A stretch of DNA of 64,000 nt from Paractinoplanes aksuensis (GCF_024137025.1 NZ_JAMYJR010000027.1:124001-188000), one strand, 5' to 3'; positions 42,896 through 51,107 are shown, numbered from the stretch's first letter. The notes: generated by a model not told the origin, from the letters alone. A program made the numbers and translations.

Positions 42896-43795
42896 TCAGC
42901 CGGAGAGGCCGCCAATGATCGCTTCGGCGTTGAAGCGCATCATCGCCAGGTAACTCGCGGCCTCCCCGTCCGCCTCGCTCAGCGACTCCGAATAGAGCCC
43001 CACGACCCGAACGTTCAGCCCCGCCTCCTCGGCCAGCACCTCGGCCAGCCGCGCCGGCTGCGCCGTATCGGCGAAGATGGCCCGTACGCCATGGTCTTGA
43101 ACGGCTGTGACCAGCGACGCCAGATCGGAAGCGCTGGGCGAGGCCAGCGTCGTCCCGCTCGGCAGCACGGCCCCGATGACCCGCAGGTCGTACCGTCCGG
43201 CCAGATACCCGAACACGTGATGGTTGGTCACGAGCACGCGACGGTCGTCCGGGATCCGCCCGAACCGCGCCGCCAGCTCCGCGTCCAGGTCGCTCAGTTC
43301 CTTCCCGTACGCCGCCGCGCGCTCGCGCACGACAGCGGCGTCCACGCCGTCGACGTGGGCCACGATCTCGTCGGCCAGCACCCGCACGGCCGTGCCGACG
43401 CGGGCCGGGTCGGTCCAGAAGTGCGGGTCGGCCGTCCCCGCCGCGTCGCCCTCCCGGTACTCGATCGGCTCGACCTTCGCGCCCACCTCGACCACCGGGA
43501 CGCCCTCCGACCGAGCCGACTCGACGTGCCGCAGCACGCCCTCCTCGAGGCCCAGACCGTTGTAGACGACCAGATCCGCGGTCTGCATGGTGTTCGCCTC
43601 ACGGGCCGAGATCGCGAACGAGTGCGGGTCGGCGTTGGGCTTCATCAGCACGGTCACCTCGGCCTGGTCACCGGCGATCCGGCTCACCACGTCGCCCAGG
43701 ATGTTGGTGGTGACCACGATCCGCGCCTCGTCGGCGACGGTGCAGCCCGTGACCCCACCGGCCAGCAGCACCAGAACAGCCAGCAGCCGCCTCAT
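42896..43795 (-). CDS. aztC: Zinc-binding lipoprotein of the ABC transporter
   Basis: The 299-aa cluster A-I metal-binding lipoprotein has lipobox VTGC (residues 15-18). Ligand motifs are NADPHSF, DPHFWTDP, TNHHVFGYLAGRY and an Asp in IFADTAQP. The long His-rich loop of ZnuA is absent, as in AztC proteins. It binds zinc outside the membrane and feeds the AztB permease. Its ATG overlaps the end of the upstream AztD-like gene by 4 bp. The set AztA, AztB, AztC and AztD is complete here. Confidence 0.88.
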   Translation of the reverse strand: MRRLLAVLVLLAGGVTGCTVADEARIVVTTNILGDVVSRIAGDQAEVTVLMKPNADPHSFAISAREANTMQTADLVVYNGLGLEEGVLRHVESARSEGVPVVEVGAKVEPIEYREGDAAGTADPHFWTDPARVGTAVRVLADEIVAHVDGVDAAVVRERAAAYGKELSDLDAELAARFGRIPDDRRVLVTNHHVFGYLAGRYDLRVIGAVLPSGTTLASPSASDLASLVTAVQDHGVRAIFADTAQPARLAEVLAEEAGLNVRVVGLYSESLSEADGEAASYLAMMRFNAEAIIGGLSG

Positions 43796-44955
43796 CGCCC
43801 CACCTCCACGGCCAGGTCCGGCTGCTGCGAGGCGCGCAATGTACGGGCGGTCCGCAACTTGTCCTGATAGTCGATCTCGTGGATCACCTTGGCTTCCGGC
43901 TCGCTGACGTAGGCCCGGTTGACGTCGAGCGTCACCGTGGCCGCCTTCAGCCGGGCCTCGGCGATCGTCCGCCCGGACTCCAGGTCGTAGCTGATCAGCG
44001 TGCCCGAGCCGTCGAGCGCGAGCACCGTGCGGCCGTCGGCCGGCGAGACGGCGGCCACCAGATCACGCCCACCGGCGGGCAGGTGCCGCAACGTCGCCTT
44101 GGACGCGTTGACCGCCCAGATGCCGCCCTCGCCGGCCACGGCCGCCTCGTTGCTGCGCGGGCGATGGCCGAACCCGGTCGGCGCGACCGGACTGACCGGA
44201 GAATCGAGCACCTCGGCCGTCAGCACCTCCTTGTCGAGCTTCACGCGAACCACGGAGTCCGCGCAGGCGATGACGACGCCGCCGCGGAGCACGGCCGCGC
44301 CCCGGGGCGACTCGCACGGCGTACGGAAGGAACCGCTCTCCTGACCGTCGGCCCCCATGGCGACGATGCGGTTGGCCGGCTGATCACGCCGGTCCCCCAC
44401 CGCGACCAAGAGCTTTCCGGCGTACGGCACGGCCAGCGCACTGTTGCTGCCGGAGTCGATGGTCGAGACTTCGGTGACGGTGCCCGCCTCCAACTGCCGG
44501 CGGTCGAGCACTGTGATCCGCCCGTCGGTGGTGCCGATCGCGGTGTGCGCCTCCGACCCGATCACCGTGGCCAGCGGGGCCTCGAGCGTCACCGTGCCGA
44601 GCGTGCGGGCCGGCGCGCGGTAGTAGTGCACGTGGTCGGTGTGGTCGACCGTCCACACCCCGGTGTCGACGATCTCGACCGTGCGGTCGCCGTCGCCCGC
44701 GTAGACGAACCGCCCGTCCTCGACGAGCGTCCGCGCGCCGACGGACAGCCCGACCTGCCCCTCCGACTCCGTGGCCAGGTCGAGCACGCTGAGTTGCCGG
44801 GCGCCCCGGGCCGCGTACGCCATAGCCACTTGCGCCTCGGGCATCTCCTGCGCCCCGGCCACGTACCCATGAGGTTGTTCCTCGACCTCACCGCCGGTCG
44901 AGCAGCCGGACACGGCGAGCGCCAGGCACAGCAGGGCGACTCTCTTTCTGATCAC
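43792..44955 (-). CDS. Second AztD-like beta-propeller lipoprotein
   Basis: The 387-aa lipoprotein (lipobox VSGC, 16-19) is a paralogue of the AztD gene at 42.8 kb. Both end in the same motif, here NRAYVSEPEAKVIHEIDY. It carries the His-rich segment VWTVDHTDHVHYYRAPART, which I associate with the metal-binding N-terminal part of AztD proteins and which is not seen in the other copy. It is likely a zinc chaperone for AztC. ATGA overlaps link it to aztB upstream and aztC downstream. The start is GTG at 44955, inside the end of aztB. Confidence 0.75.
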   Translation of the reverse strand: MIRKRVALLCLALAVSGCSTGGEVEEQPHGYVAGAQEMPEAQVAMAYAARGARQLSVLDLATESEGQVGLSVGARTLVEDGRFVYAGDGDRTVEIVDTGVWTVDHTDHVHYYRAPARTLGTVTLEAPLATVIGSEAHTAIGTTDGRITVLDRRQLEAGTVTEVSTIDSGSNSALAVPYAGKLLVAVGDRRDQPANRIVAMGADGQESGSFRTPCESPRGAAVLRGGVVIACADSVVRVKLDKEVLTAEVLDSPVSPVAPTGFGHRPRSNEAAVAGEGGIWAVNASKATLRHLPAGGRDLVAAVSPADGRTVLALDGSGTLISYDLESGRTIAEARLKAATVTLDVNRAYVSEPEAKVIHEIDYQDKLRTARTLRASQQPDLAVEVGR

Positions 44956-45785
44956 GAAGTTCCTTCCGATACGGCCACGGCGATGCGGCGGCCGGCCAGG
45001 ACGGCGAAGAAGAGGAGCACGGCGACGGCGGCGATGGTGGCGCCGGCCGCGGTGGCGGCGAACCACGAGATCCACAGGCCGGCCACGGTGGCCACCGAAC
45101 CGAACGCGAAGCTGGTCAGCATCACCGCGGGGATCCGCCGGGCCACCAGCATCGCCGCCGCCGAGGGCGCGATGAGCATGCCGAAGGCCAGCAGGGTGCC
45201 GACGACGCTGAACGCCACGGCCATGGCCACGGTCAGCAGCACCATCATCACGATGTTGGTCAGGTCGGGACGCAGACCCAGGGTGCGGGCCTTGCGCGGG
45301 TCGAACGTGAGCGCGAGGAACGGCCGGTGGAACACGATCGCCACCCCGGCCATGACCACGACGGTCCCGGCCAGCAGCAGCAGGTCGGCCCGGTCGACGG
45401 CCAGGACGTCGCCGAACAGGAACGCGGTCAGGTCGGTGGCGAACGACCGCGAGTGCGACACGACGATGACCCCGGCCGAGAGCATGCCGACGAACAGCAG
45501 CCCGATGCTGGTGTCCCGGCCGAACTCGCGGCTGTGGCGCAGCGCGTTGACCCCGGCCGACATGGCGAGCGCGCTCACCGCGGCCCCGACGACCAGGTTG
45601 CCGCCGAGGATCGATGCCACCGCGACCCCGGGCAGCATGCCGTGGCTCATCGCCTCGCCCAGGAACGTCATGCCGCGGGCGATCACCCACACCCCGACCA
45701 GCGCGCACACCGCGGCCAGGAGCACGCCGCCGAGCAGGGCGCGCAGGACGAAGGAGACGGTGAACGGCTCGGCCAGGGACGACAT
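44952..45785 (-). CDS. aztB: Zinc ABC transporter permease
   Basis: The 277-aa protein is an ABC-3-type metal permease with 8-9 hydrophobic helices. Family landmarks are GMTFLGEAMSHGMLPGVAVA, FGRDTSIGLLFVGMLSAGV and MVARRIPAVMLTSFAFGSVA-like text near the end (AMLVARRIP). It pairs with the AztA ATPase, which is divergent, not downstream. The promoter region carries Zur box 2. It heads the aztB, AztD-like, aztC operon. Confidence 0.9.
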   Translation of the reverse strand: MSSLAEPFTVSFVLRALLGGVLLAAVCALVGVWVIARGMTFLGEAMSHGMLPGVAVASILGGNLVVGAAVSALAMSAGVNALRHSREFGRDTSIGLLFVGMLSAGVIVVSHSRSFATDLTAFLFGDVLAVDRADLLLLAGTVVVMAGVAIVFHRPFLALTFDPRKARTLGLRPDLTNIVMMVLLTVAMAVAFSVVGTLLAFGMLIAPSAAAMLVARRIPAVMLTSFAFGSVATVAGLWISWFAATAAGATIAAVAVLLFFAVLAGRRIAVAVSEGTS

Positions 45786-45807
45786 GACCCAGACCTTATA
45801 GTGAAAC

Positions 45808-45822
45808 TGAAAACCGTTACTA
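45808..45822. promoter_or_regulatory. Zur box 2, shared by aztA and aztB
   Basis: TGAAAACCGTTACTA resembles the Zur consensus in its left half (TGAAAA) and less in the right. It lies in the 51-bp gap between the divergent aztB and aztA starts, 22 bp and 14 bp from them. Confidence 0.6.
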
Positions 45823-45836
45823 ATAAGGGGATGGGC

Positions 45837-46442
45837 ATGAGTTCCGCGCTGCTGACCGCCGACGACGTGAGTTTCCGCTACGCCGGCACACCCGTGCTGC
45901 ACGAGGTGAGCGTGCGCGCCGAGGCCGGGTCGATGCTGGCCGTGACCGGTCCGAACGGCTCCGGTAAGAGCACCCTGCTGCACCTGCTGGCCGGGGTCGA
46001 GCAGCCGTTTTCCGGCCGCGTCCACCGCGCGCCGGCCGTGCGGATCGCGCTGTTGCCGCAACGCACCAGCGACATGGACGCGCTACCGCTGACCGTCACC
46101 GAATGCGTCCGCATCGGCCGGTTCACCGGCCATCGCAGGCTCACCCGGCACGACCACACATCAGTGAGAAAGATCATGGAACGGCTGGAGATCGCGCACC
46201 TCGGCCGCCGGCGCCTGCGCGAGCTCTCGGGCGGCCAGCGCCAGCGCACGCTGATCGCCCAGACCTTCGTCCAGGACGCCGACGTCTACCTGCTCGACGA
46301 GCCCACCGCCGCCCTCGACGCGTCCACCCGGCGCCACGTCCACGACCTGCTCGGCGAAAAAGTGCGAGCCGGCGCGAGCATCGTCATCGCCAGCCACGAC
46401 GCCGAGGAGTCCGCTCTCGCCGACCGTTCGCTGGCGCTCTAA
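45837..46442 (+). CDS. aztA: Zinc ABC transporter ATPase
   Basis: The 201-aa ABC ATPase has Walker A GPNGSGKST (about residues 37-45), signature LSGGQRQR, Walker B VYLLDEPT and the switch His in IASHDAEE. It is short for the family, as AztA proteins are. It powers AztB. The ATG at 45837 has AAGGGG upstream; an in-frame ATG two codons earlier (45831) overlaps that site. It is separated from the rest of the transporter by divergent orientation. Confidence 0.9.
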   Translation: MSSALLTADDVSFRYAGTPVLHEVSVRAEAGSMLAVTGPNGSGKSTLLHLLAGVEQPFSGRVHRAPAVRIALLPQRTSDMDALPLTVTECVRIGRFTGHRRLTRHDHTSVRKIMERLEIAHLGRRRLRELSGGQRQRTLIAQTFVQDADVYLLDEPTAALDASTRRHVHDLLGEKVRAGASIVIASHDAEESALADRSLAL

Positions 46443-47504
46443 TTAGACAGAGCGCAGATCGAGCACGTGGCGCAGGGAGGACTGGGCGTTGCCGGTCGAC
46501 CAGCCCAGCACCCCGTTGCGGTACCAGACCTCGGCCGCCTCCCGGCTGACCTGGATCACCCGGTTGGTCGTGATGTCGTAGACCAGCAGCTCGTCGCGCC
46601 CGGACAACTCGGACGCGGCCGTGACCTTCGCGAAAATCTCGAACCGGCCGAGCACGGCGACGTCGGTGATGACCGTGCGGGCCGTCTCGCGGGCGACCAA
46701 CCGGCGGTCGGTCCCGTCGGTGCGCACGACCTCGATCTTCGGGTAGCCGTCGTCGTCCAGCGAGACGACCCGGCACCACACCGGGGTGCAGGCCGTCTCG
46801 CTCAACCTCGTCCGGGGCATGGCTCTTTCCTCGCCGGTGACCAGATTGCGCAGCCGGCCCGCGCCCGAGATGTCGGCCAGCCCGTCGACCATCCACGGCC
46901 ACGCGGTCAGGGCCCAGTTGCCCGGCTCGGTGCGCGTCTCGACCGGGCCCCCGGTCAGGGCCACCGACCGGATCTGGGTGCCCGCGCCGGGTGCGGCGGC
47001 CACCCAGTTGACCCGGCCCGGCGACACGACCAGGTCGTACTGGGTCTGATAGAACCGCGCGTCGCCGACGTCCGCGGTCAGCAGCCGGGCCGGCCGCCGG
47101 GTGCGCAGGTCGGCCGCCCACAGCTGCTGCCCGGCCTGCGTGCTCTCGACCCAGACCAGATCGGTGCCGCTGACCGTCGGACTCAGGAACGACGGATTCC
47201 CGGCCACCGGCAGCCGTCGCAGCTCGCGGACGGCCTCCCCCGGCCCCCGGATCACCAGCTGCCGGTGCTTGCGGTCAGCCGTCGGCGCCGCCCCGACCGA
47301 GGTCTGCAGATCAAGAACCAGAGCCGGGTCGTACGTCGTTCCGTCGGCCAACCGAGCAGGCAGCGTCCCCTTCTGCACGCCGGGCCAGGCCTGCCCCACC
47401 GTGGGCGGCGGCGCGGGTTCGGCCGGCGCCGGCGCCCAGATCAGCGCCCCGCCCGCGGCCAGAGCCACGGCAAGACCCGCCACCTGACCCCTGCGCGCCG
47501 CCAC
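46443..47504 (-). CDS. Exported beta-propeller (TolB/WD40-like) protein
   Basis: The 353-aa protein has an N-terminal signal or anchor (GLAVALAAGGALIWAPAPAEPAP). Repeated propeller strands follow (TVSGTDLVWVESTQAGQQLWAADLRT, GRVNWVAAAPGAGTQIRSVAL, RDELLVYDITTNRVIQVS), plus a Cys pair (TACTPVWCRVV). No catalytic motif is seen, so it is probably a binding protein. The GTG start has TAACCT six bases upstream, which fits a leaderless promoter. It lies in the zinc island but has no Zur box. Confidence 0.7.
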   Translation of the reverse strand: MAARRGQVAGLAVALAAGGALIWAPAPAEPAPPPTVGQAWPGVQKGTLPARLADGTTYDPALVLDLQTSVGAAPTADRKHRQLVIRGPGEAVRELRRLPVAGNPSFLSPTVSGTDLVWVESTQAGQQLWAADLRTRRPARLLTADVGDARFYQTQYDLVVSPGRVNWVAAAPGAGTQIRSVALTGGPVETRTEPGNWALTAWPWMVDGLADISGAGRLRNLVTGEERAMPRTRLSETACTPVWCRVVSLDDDGYPKIEVVRTDGTDRRLVARETARTVITDVAVLGRFEIFAKVTAASELSGRDELLVYDITTNRVIQVSREAAEVWYRNGVLGWSTGNAQSSLRHVLDLRSV

Positions 47505-47521
47505 CCCGGCAGGTTAGCCCG

Positions 47522-47821
47522 TCACCAAGATGCCTTGCGGATGCCGGGCAGTTCACCGCCGTGGGCCATCGAGCGGAATCGCACCCGGGACAGCCCGAAC
47601 CGGCTGAGCACGCCGCGTGGGCGGCCGTCGATCATGTCGCGGTGGCGTCGCCGCGAGGGGCTCGAGTCGCGGGGCAGCGCGGCCAGGCGTCGTACGGCCT
47701 CGGCCCGGTCGTCGGGGTCGCCGGTGGCGATGGTCCGCTTGAGCTCGGCGCGGCGGTCGAAGAGGCGGGTGCTGAGTTCGGCCCGGCGCTTCTCGCGTTC
47801 GATCAGGGCGCGGCGGGCCAT
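47522..47821 (-). CDS. rpsN: 30S ribosomal protein S14, zinc-free paralogue
   Basis: The 99-aa S14 is of the long form without the CxxC-x12-CxxC zinc finger (RDSSPSRRRHRDMIDGRPRGVLSRFGLSR, ending ELPGIRKASW). It replaces the zinc-binding S14 in ribosomes when zinc is scarce. Its ATG overlaps the L33 stop. It is the third gene of the rpmB-rpmG-rpsN operon controlled by Zur box 3. Mycobacteria carry an equivalent set next to an MRF gene. Confidence 0.93.
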   Translation of the reverse strand: MARRALIEREKRRAELSTRLFDRRAELKRTIATGDPDDRAEAVRRLAALPRDSSPSRRRHRDMIDGRPRGVLSRFGLSRVRFRSMAHGGELPGIRKASW

Positions 47822-47988
47822 CAGCGCTCCTCCCGGAACTCGATGTGCCGGCGCAGCACGGGGTCGTACTTGCGCAGGACCAGGCGATCGGGATCATTGC
47901 GGCGGTTCTTGCGGGTGACGTAGGTGAAGCCGGTGCCGCCGGTGCTGCGCAGCTTGATGACCGGGCGCACGTCAGTGGTGCGGGCCAT
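47821..47988 (-). CDS. rpmG: 50S ribosomal protein L33, zinc-free form
   Basis: The 55-aa L33 (VRPVIKLRSTGGTGFTYVTRKNRRNDPDRLVLRKYDP) has no Cys at all, where the zinc form has a CxxC pair. It belongs to the Zur-controlled set. Stop and start codons overlap with L28 upstream and S14 downstream. Confidence 0.94.
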   Translation of the reverse strand: MARTTDVRPVIKLRSTGGTGFTYVTRKNRRNDPDRLVLRKYDPVLRRHIEFREER

Positions 47989-48224
47989 CAGAGCTTCACC
48001 CCGCGCGTCCGCAGGCGGGCCACCACGGCCTCGATGCCGTCGCGGTCGATGATCCTGATTCCGGTGGCGCTGACGGTCAGCCGCACGTGCCGGCCCTCCG
48101 ACGGCACGAAGTAGCGGCGGCGCTGGACGTTGGGGTCCCACCGGCGCCGGGTGCGCCGATGCGAGTGGGAGACGGAGTTGCCGAAGGCCGGCTTCTTGCC
48201 GGTGACGTCGCAGATCGAAGACAT
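47988..48224 (-). CDS. rpmB: 50S ribosomal protein L28, zinc-independent form
   Basis: The 78-aa L28 (MSSICDVTGKKPAFGNSVSHSHRRTRRRWDPN, ending VARLRTRGVKL) has a single Cys, so it cannot form the zinc finger of the C+ form. It is the first gene of the Zur-regulated ribosomal operon. Zur box 3 lies 16 bp upstream of its ATG, shared with the divergent MRF gene. Confidence 0.94.
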   Translation of the reverse strand: MSSICDVTGKKPAFGNSVSHSHRRTRRRWDPNVQRRRYFVPSEGRHVRLTVSATGIRIIDRDGIEAVVARLRTRGVKL

Positions 48225-48239
48225 GCCGAGACTTTACAA

Positions 48240-48254
48240 TGAAAACCATTTCCA
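48240..48254. promoter_or_regulatory. Zur box 3, shared by rpmB and the MRF gene
   Basis: TGAAAACCATTTCCA fits the Zur consensus TGAAAATGATTTTCA at 11 of 15 positions. It is in the 43-bp gap between divergent rpmB (start 48224) and the MRF gene (start 48268), so it can repress both. Confidence 0.8.
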
Positions 48255-48267
48255 ACAAGATGGGGGC

Positions 48268-49419
48268 ATGACCGATCTTCGTCCACCCGTGACCGTGCTC
48301 GCCGGCTTCTCCCCCACGGCCACCGCCGCCGTGGCCCAGCGTCTGCTGGTCACCGACCCCACGCTGATCCTCGTCACGCACGACCTCGCCGGTCTGCGCG
48401 ACGGCGTCGTCCGCCGGACCGTGCGCACCGCCGGCCGGGTGCTCGAGGACCACGTCACCGAGCTGGTGCACGGCTGCGTGTCCTGCACCCTGCGCGAGGA
48501 CGTGCTGCCGGCCCTGGTCCGGCTCGGCCGGTCCCATCCGGACAGCGGCCTGCTGCTGGCGCTGCCGCCGGCGGTCGAGCCCGAAGCCGTCGCCGCGGTC
48601 TGCTCGACCGCCGGCATCCGGCTCGACTCCTTCGTCACCGTCGTCGCCACCGACGACCTGATCGACGACCTGACCAGCACCGGCGATCTGCGCGAGCGCG
48701 GCCTGCACGCGGCCGCCAACGACGACCGGGCCGTGGCCGAAGTGGTCTGCCGCCAGATCGAGTTCGCCGACACCGTGGTCGCCTGGGGCCCGCAGAACGA
48801 TCAGATCGCGGCTCTGCTGCACCGGCTCGCACCGTGGGCGGCCTACGCCCACGAGGCCGACGCCCGGCTGCTGCGGACCGGCCGGCACGATCCGGCCGTG
48901 CCCGGCATGCCCGGCCGCGCGCTCGACGGCTATCCGATCGGCGTTCACGACCCGGCCGGTGAGCATCGGGTCACCTCGATGCTGTTCCGAAGCCGGCGGC
49001 CGTTCCACCCCCAGCGGCTGCACGACGCCCTCGACGATCTGACCAGTGAGGCCGTGCGCGGCCGCGGTCAACTGTGGATCGCCGGTCAGCCCGACACGGC
49101 CGTCTGCTGGGAATCGGCCGGCGGCGGTCTGCTGCTGGGCAACCTCGGGCCGTGGCTGGCCGCGCTGCCCCGCGAGCGCTGGGACGAGGCCAGCGACCTG
49201 CGCCGCCTGGCCGCGGACGCGAGCTGGGATCCCTATTACGGCGACCGGGCCACCGCGCTGTGCTTCGTCGGCTTCGACCTCGACACCGAGGCGATGACCG
49301 CGCTGCTCACCGGCTGCCTGCTCACCGACGCGGAACTGGCCGAGGGGTCCGACGGGTGGCGGGCCTGGCCCGACCCGTTCGCCGGGTTCTTTCCCGATGC
49401 CCTGTCCAAGCAGGCCTGA
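48268..49419 (+). CDS. mrf: MRF-type COG0523 protein (ribosome hibernation factor recruiting)
   Basis: The 383-aa protein is of the CobW/COG0523 superfamily and resembles mycobacterial MRF, which works with the Zur-induced C- ribosomal proteins and recruits the hibernation factor. The zinc-binding signature is GCVSCTLRED (about residues 70-79) and the C-terminal domain has the RPFHPQRLHDALDDL motif. The N-terminal P-loop is degenerate (AGFSPTATAAVAQ, no GKT), so GTPase activity is doubtful. It is divergent from rpmB and shares Zur box 3. Confidence 0.82.
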   Translation: MTDLRPPVTVLAGFSPTATAAVAQRLLVTDPTLILVTHDLAGLRDGVVRRTVRTAGRVLEDHVTELVHGCVSCTLREDVLPALVRLGRSHPDSGLLLALPPAVEPEAVAAVCSTAGIRLDSFVTVVATDDLIDDLTSTGDLRERGLHAAANDDRAVAEVVCRQIEFADTVVAWGPQNDQIAALLHRLAPWAAYAHEADARLLRTGRHDPAVPGMPGRALDGYPIGVHDPAGEHRVTSMLFRSRRPFHPQRLHDALDDLTSEAVRGRGQLWIAGQPDTAVCWESAGGGLLLGNLGPWLAALPRERWDEASDLRRLAADASWDPYYGDRATALCFVGFDLDTEAMTALLTGCLLTDAELAEGSDGWRAWPDPFAGFFPDALSKQA

Positions 49420-49420
49420 G

Positions 49421-50299
49421 ATGGGTGGCCTGCCGGTGCTCGTGCTGTGCGGTTTCTGGGGTGCGGCCGTGGCCGAGGTGGCCGGCCGGGTGCGGGCCGA
49501 ACACCCGGGCGTACGGGTGATGGTGGCTCCGGAAGGGGCCGAGCCGGACCAGCTGCGGACGGCCGAGGCGCCGCACATCGTCACCGTCGTGCCGGCCGAC
49601 CTGCTGCTCGACGGGCTGGCCGACGAGCGCCCGGTCAGCCAGCTCGTGGCCCGGCAACTCGAACAGGCCGACACCGTGCTGCTGACCGGGCAACCCGAGG
49701 GCGACGACGAATGGGAGGCCGAGCAGCTGCGGGTCCTGGTCCAGCGGATCGCCCCGTGGGCGCGGCAAGCGGGGGTCGACGACCTGATCCCGTACGCACC
49801 CGGAAGAACCACCCCCGTGGCCGCGGTCACCCGGGGCCTGCGCGGACGCCCGGTCGGGGTGCACCACCCGGTCGGCGATCACGGCGTGGTGGCGTGCGTG
49901 TTCCAGGCCCGGCGCCCGTTCCACCCGGGCCGCCTGCACGAGTCGCTCCCCGAGCTCACCGACGGCGTCCTGCGCTCGCGCGGCACGTGCTGGCGGGCCG
50001 ACCGCCCCGACGTGGTGATGACCTGGGAGTCGGCCGGAACGCTGCGCCTGCGCCCGTGGGGCCGCTGGCTGGCCGCCGACCCCGGCGACAGCGACCCGGA
50101 GCGCTCGCTGGCCGCCGCCGTCGACTGGCACCCGTACTACGACGACCGCGGGCAGCACCTGGCCTTCATCGGCCTCGACCTGGACCCCGTACGCCTGCAC
50201 CGCACCCTCACCCGTTGCCTGCTCACCGACCCGGAACTGGCCGACGGCTGGGACTCGTGGAGCGACCTGCTCCTCGCCACGAAGGAGAAACCGCAGTGA
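49421..50299 (+). CDS. Second, reduced MRF-like protein
   Basis: The 292-aa protein aligns with the C-terminal two thirds of the preceding MRF. Matching parts are ADTVLLTG, QRIAPWAR, VFQARRPFHPGRLHESLPELTDGVLRSRG, DWHPYYDDRGQHLAFIGLDLD and TRCLLTDPELADG. It lacks the GCVSC zinc motif and any P-loop. It starts one base after the MRF stop, so it is an operon partner from a tandem duplication. It may form a heteromer with MRF. Its stop overlaps the GTG of the truncated L31B. Confidence 0.75.
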   Translation: MGGLPVLVLCGFWGAAVAEVAGRVRAEHPGVRVMVAPEGAEPDQLRTAEAPHIVTVVPADLLLDGLADERPVSQLVARQLEQADTVLLTGQPEGDDEWEAEQLRVLVQRIAPWARQAGVDDLIPYAPGRTTPVAAVTRGLRGRPVGVHHPVGDHGVVACVFQARRPFHPGRLHESLPELTDGVLRSRGTCWRADRPDVVMTWESAGTLRLRPWGRWLAADPGDSDPERSLAAAVDWHPYYDDRGQHLAFIGLDLDPVRLHRTLTRCLLTDPELADGWDSWSDLLLATKEKPQ

Positions 50300-50409
50300 A
50301 GAAAGACATCCACCCCGCGTACGGCTACGTCGTCTTCCGGGACCGCAGCGCCGACTACGCCCGTAACGCGACGCCAGGGGCGAGGGGCGTACAGTCCGCG
50401 CGTGACTGA
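50296..50409 (+). pseudogene. rpmE2: Truncated type B 50S ribosomal protein L31
   Basis: The frame starts with a GTG after GAAGGAG, coupled to the MRF-like gene (GTGA overlap). It encodes MKKDIHPAYGYVVFRDRSAD, the exact opening of the zinc-free L31B. After about 22 residues the similarity ends and a short unrelated tail (NATPGARGVQSARD) leads to a stop at residue 38, where a normal L31B has about 85 residues. Start signals are intact, so a 37-aa peptide may still be made. The loss seems to be a deletion joined to the promoter of the next gene. Confidence 0.8.
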
Positions 50410-50824
50410 GACCTATGGCCTCTACGTCTGGGGCAATTACCTGTACGAGTCGGAGACCGATCGGCTGCCCGAGTGGCTCGATCCAGCCGTGCTGAGCGGC
50501 GAGCGCGTCTTCGTCCACCAGTTCGTCACCATGACCGACGAGGAGCCGTTGCGGGTCGACGCCGCCGGCACGATCTTCGCGGTCGACGGTGGCAACCGGT
50601 ACGTCGACGGCCGCGACCTCGGCGACCCCGGTGACGACTGGAAGGTCGCCTACATAAAGGTGGCGACCGACGGTAGCCGCGAGGACGCCCAACGGTTCGT
50701 CGACGAGCTGCTCGAACTCGTCGAGATGGACAACACCGACGGCCGGATGCCCCGCGGCGGCGAGACCGTCGACCACTGGGAGGACCCGCACGGCCAGTGG
50801 GACATGGCCCTGGTCAAACACTGA
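50402..50824 (+). CDS. Hypothetical cytosolic protein, 140 aa
   Basis: The acidic 140-aa protein has no signal peptide (TYGLYVWGNYLYESETDRLPEW at the start, WEDPHGQWDMALVKH at the end). No family is recognised. The GTG start has TACAGT six bases upstream and no ribosome site, so it should be leaderless. That -10 box lies inside the truncated L31B frame. The stop overlaps the ATG of the next small gene, so the two are co-translated. Confidence 0.65.
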   Translation: MTETYGLYVWGNYLYESETDRLPEWLDPAVLSGERVFVHQFVTMTDEEPLRVDAAGTIFAVDGGNRYVDGRDLGDPGDDWKVAYIKVATDGSREDAQRFVDELLELVEMDNTDGRMPRGGETVDHWEDPHGQWDMALVKH

Positions 50825-51036
50825 TGACCGAGCTGCGCCCGGGCGCGGAGTTCCTCGGCCTCGCCCGCGCGATTCTGCTGCGCGAACGGCGGCGGCTGGC
50901 CGGGCGGCTGAGCTGCATGGCCGCCGATCCGGCGCTGGTCGCGGCCTACAACGAGATCAAGCTCCGGCACCGCGACGACCCGGAGGCCTACGAGCGGCAC
51001 AAATCCGCGTTCTTCGACTCGCTCCTCACCGTCTGA
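50824..51036 (+). CDS. Small hypothetical protein, 70 aa, GrpB-like C-terminus
   Basis: The ATG overlaps the preceding stop (TGATG). The 70-aa helical protein ends VAAYNEIKLRHRDDPEAYER and SAFFDSLLTV. This pattern weakly resembles the last helices of GrpB/UPF0157 proteins, but the catalytic part is missing. It may be a remnant of a longer gene or a real small protein of the two-gene operon. Confidence 0.5.
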   Translation: MTELRPGAEFLGLARAILLRERRRLAGRLSCMAADPALVAAYNEIKLRHRDDPEAYERHKSAFFDSLLTV

Positions 51037-51107
51037 GCTCGGTGAGCCGACGGGCCGACGCCGCGTGTCGGCGGTCGCCCGGCCCGGGACGGCGGCATGC
51101 TGAGCCC

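Noticed and set aside
44956..45708. Upstream extension of the second AztD-like protein
   Set aside because: The lipoprotein signal begins at the GTG at 44955; the upstream part is a shadow of aztB.
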